A stretch of 64,000 nt of DNA from Desulfoprunum benzoelyticum (lineage in GTDB: Bacteria > Desulfobacterota > Desulfobulbia > Desulfobulbales > Desulfocapsaceae): the NCBI RefSeq assembly GCF_014201505.1, contig NZ_JACHEO010000011.1, positions 55,683 through 119,682 on the forward strand, in the 5' to 3' direction. The position numbers were made by a program, and so were the translations under genes. Position 1 is the stretch's first letter. The number at the start of each line of letters is the position of its first letter. The notes beneath the pieces were generated by a model. It saw nothing but the letters and a program-made list of their open reading frames with translations. It searched no databases and was not told the origin of the DNA. Below are positions 62,903 to 64,000 of the stretch, piece after piece.

Positions 62903-63761
62903 TGTCAGGTGTCCCGGGATAGTTGGTGTCCCGTTTTTTTACGTGAACTTTGTCCTGGAGGTCTATTTTCCAGGAAGTGATGAGTTCAGCTTTGGTCAAC
63001 TCATCCAATGCACGTCGCAGCTTTCCGCGAAAATCCGACAATCTGCCGATGCTCGCCCCACATAAATGTTTTAGCGTTGCGACTTTTATCGGGTAGGGTT
63101 CTTTGTGGCTGGCATAGAATCCATGCAGCCATTTGGCGAGGTCAGTCTTCAACTTCAGCCGCTGGTGCCATTGCAACTGGGTCCAACCAGCGTTAAAGAG
63201 TCTGCCAAGCTTGGGATTTATCTTGAGGAAGTAACCCTGGCTTGAGCTGTTGTAGATAAATTCATCAACCAGTGAACCTGCATAGGTATATGAGTCGGTC
63301 CAATAGCTGTTTTTGACTTCTAGGGTGATTTCTACCGCAGAGCCGGTGAGCCGTCGGAGACAGTCCTTGAGCCATTCACGGCCTGATTTCCCGGCACTGC
63401 GACCTATTCCATGAAGAAAGCCCTTTCCGGTGAATCGCACATATTCACTGGTTTTTTGTTGCAATGAGACCAGGTGAAGAGCATGGATAAGTACATCAAA
63501 ATCACCTTGATCGAGGCGCCAGCCGGTATAGCGAATATCGAGTCCCTTTACTGCAGCGATGACCTCTCCTTTGACAGCTTTCCGACGACCCCGCTGGATG
63601 ACACCAAAGAGGGAGGAGCGCAAACAGATATTCGGGATGCCCCGGGTTTGTATAGGCCAGAGTGGGAGGGGGGAGGAATCTGCTCGTGTTTTAATCTCTT
63701 TCTGAAGCTCAGGTGAAAGACACTTCAATCCTTTGGTCGTTGGATCATCTTCACGTTCCAC
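62847..63761 (-). CDS. trfA: TrfA-family plasmid replication initiator
   Basis: A 304-residue Rep protein, the initiator that binds iterons and opens the origin. It matches the TrfA pattern of RK2 throughout: LDQGDFDVLIHALHLV (about 83-98), GFLHGIGRSAGKSGREWLKDCLRRLTG (about 112-138), TYAGSLVDEF, FLKINPKLGRLFN, WLHGFYASHKEPYPIKVATLKHLCG (about 216-240), RDFRGKLRRALDEL-like DFRGKLRRALDELTKA. The start is a GTG at 63761; a TTG 11 codons later is possible. Its last residues (RGGIAVATRGHSGRKGWA) are encoded by the iterons. It points leftward, towards the origin. Confidence 0.92.
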   Translation of the reverse strand: MEREDDPTTKGLKCLSPELQKEIKTRADSSPLPLWPIQTRGIPNICLRSSLFGVIQRGRRKAVKGEVIAAVKGLDIRYTGWRLDQGDFDVLIHALHLVSLQQKTSEYVRFTGKGFLHGIGRSAGKSGREWLKDCLRRLTGSAVEITLEVKNSYWTDSYTYAGSLVDEFIYNSSSQGYFLKINPKLGRLFNAGWTQLQWHQRLKLKTDLAKWLHGFYASHKEPYPIKVATLKHLCGASIGRLSDFRGKLRRALDELTKAELITSWKIDLQDKVHVKKRDTNYPGTPDRGGIAVATRGHSGRKGWA

Positions 63762-63966
63762 TCTGCATTACCAAAGGTGAATATCTTTTGATTTCCTCTT
63801 CCGGCCCGGTTGCTTGCGTGATTTTTCCTCCATGGCAGACGTGTCCAAAAAATTATCTGATTACCACTGAAACTCAGCCTCGACAGATTTATCCGTGATG
63901 GGACTCTATCTGTCCTACCAACCATGGTAAGGTACTCTCTCAGAACAACCACAAGAGGAGCATGCC

Positions 63967-64000
63967 ATGGCAAAAAACAAAATCCAGTTCCAAAAAGGGT
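63967..64000 (+). CDS. Start of a probable IS1595-family transposase (runs off the window)
   Basis: Only 11 codons are visible, MAKNKIQFQKG, which match the opening of IS1595-group (ISXO2-like) transposases, usually followed by a Q-x-G-L-S motif and zinc-finger lines. aagaggag precedes the ATG. The sequence GGGACTCTATCTGTCC at about 63899-63914 may be the left terminal inverted repeat. The remainder must be checked to the right of the window. Confidence 0.5.
   Translation, partial: MAKNKIQFQKG

Noticed and set aside
1..64000. tRNA or rRNA genes
   Set aside because: No cloverleaf with a GGTTCGAATCC-type T arm or rRNA-like sequence was noticed on either strand; a tRNAscan run would confirm.

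Overview
The window looks like about 64 kb of a conjugative plasmid, or a very plasmid-like element, from a Gram-negative bacterium. The evidence is a TrfA-family replication initiator with a 22-bp iteron array (62.75-63.76 kb), a ParA partition pair (6.8-7.85 kb), an F-type (MPF-F) conjugation operon and a set of plasmid DNA-metabolism genes. The host is probably a deltaproteobacterium (Desulfobacterota, sulfate-reducer-like): CbiK is of the exported type known from Desulfovibrio, and the CbiMQO cobalt/cobalamin genes fit that picture. The host assignment is inference. Base composition is moderate overall, with a clearly A+T-richer patch at 24.0-27.3 kb.

Layout. (1) 1-6.7 kb, + strand: a truncated cysteine-containing protein, SSB, a DUF6094-like adenine methyltransferase, an unknown protein, a large SNF2-like helicase, a RadC/JAB protein and a DUF932 protein. 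The last six of these are each preceded by a nested hairpin of the same architecture, and the block ends in a rho-independent terminator. (2) 6.7-8.9 kb: palindromic operator candidates, parA, a small partner protein, and a divergent NERD/zinc-ribbon protein. (3) 9.4-31.1 kb, + strand: a defence island. An HTH gene is followed by a tightly overlapping operon (SNF2 helicase, DUF4391, Mod, RhuM, Res, AAA ATPase, truncated SbcD), then a DUF2779 nuclease, a SIR2-HerA pair, a KTSC protein and an intact Mre11-Rad50 pair. (4) 31.4-43.0 kb, - strand: traV-C-W-U, trbC, trbI, an S26 peptidase, traF-H-G. (5) 43.0-57.5 kb: cargo inserted between traB and traV, with periplasmic cbiK under a cobalamin riboswitch, divergent cbiM-Q-O, a DUF5666 protein, an OmpR-type two-component system, a cytochrome b561-like protein, a P-type ATPase, an unknown protein, a membrane metallophosphoesterase and a DUF533 (YebE-like) protein. 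(6) 57.9-62.6 kb, - strand: the promoter-proximal half of the transfer operon (sigma-like regulator, unknown, OmpA-like, traA-L-E-K-B). (7) 62.7-64 kb: iterons, trfA and the first codons of a probable IS1595-type transposase.

How it fits together. Region 1 and the rep/par genes maintain the plasmid. The tra genes encode the pilus and mating-pair apparatus; relaxase, coupling protein and TraN are not in this window. The island at 9.4-31 kb would defend plasmid and host. Its most interesting parts are the extended type III restriction-modification operon and the DUF2779/SIR2/HerA/KTSC/Mre11/Rad50 block, which resembles the archaeal HerA-NurA-Mre11-Rad50 end-resection cluster with SIR2 in the place of NurA. 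The cargo adds cobalt/cobalamin and ion-transport functions. All functions are read from motifs by eye; no database search was run.
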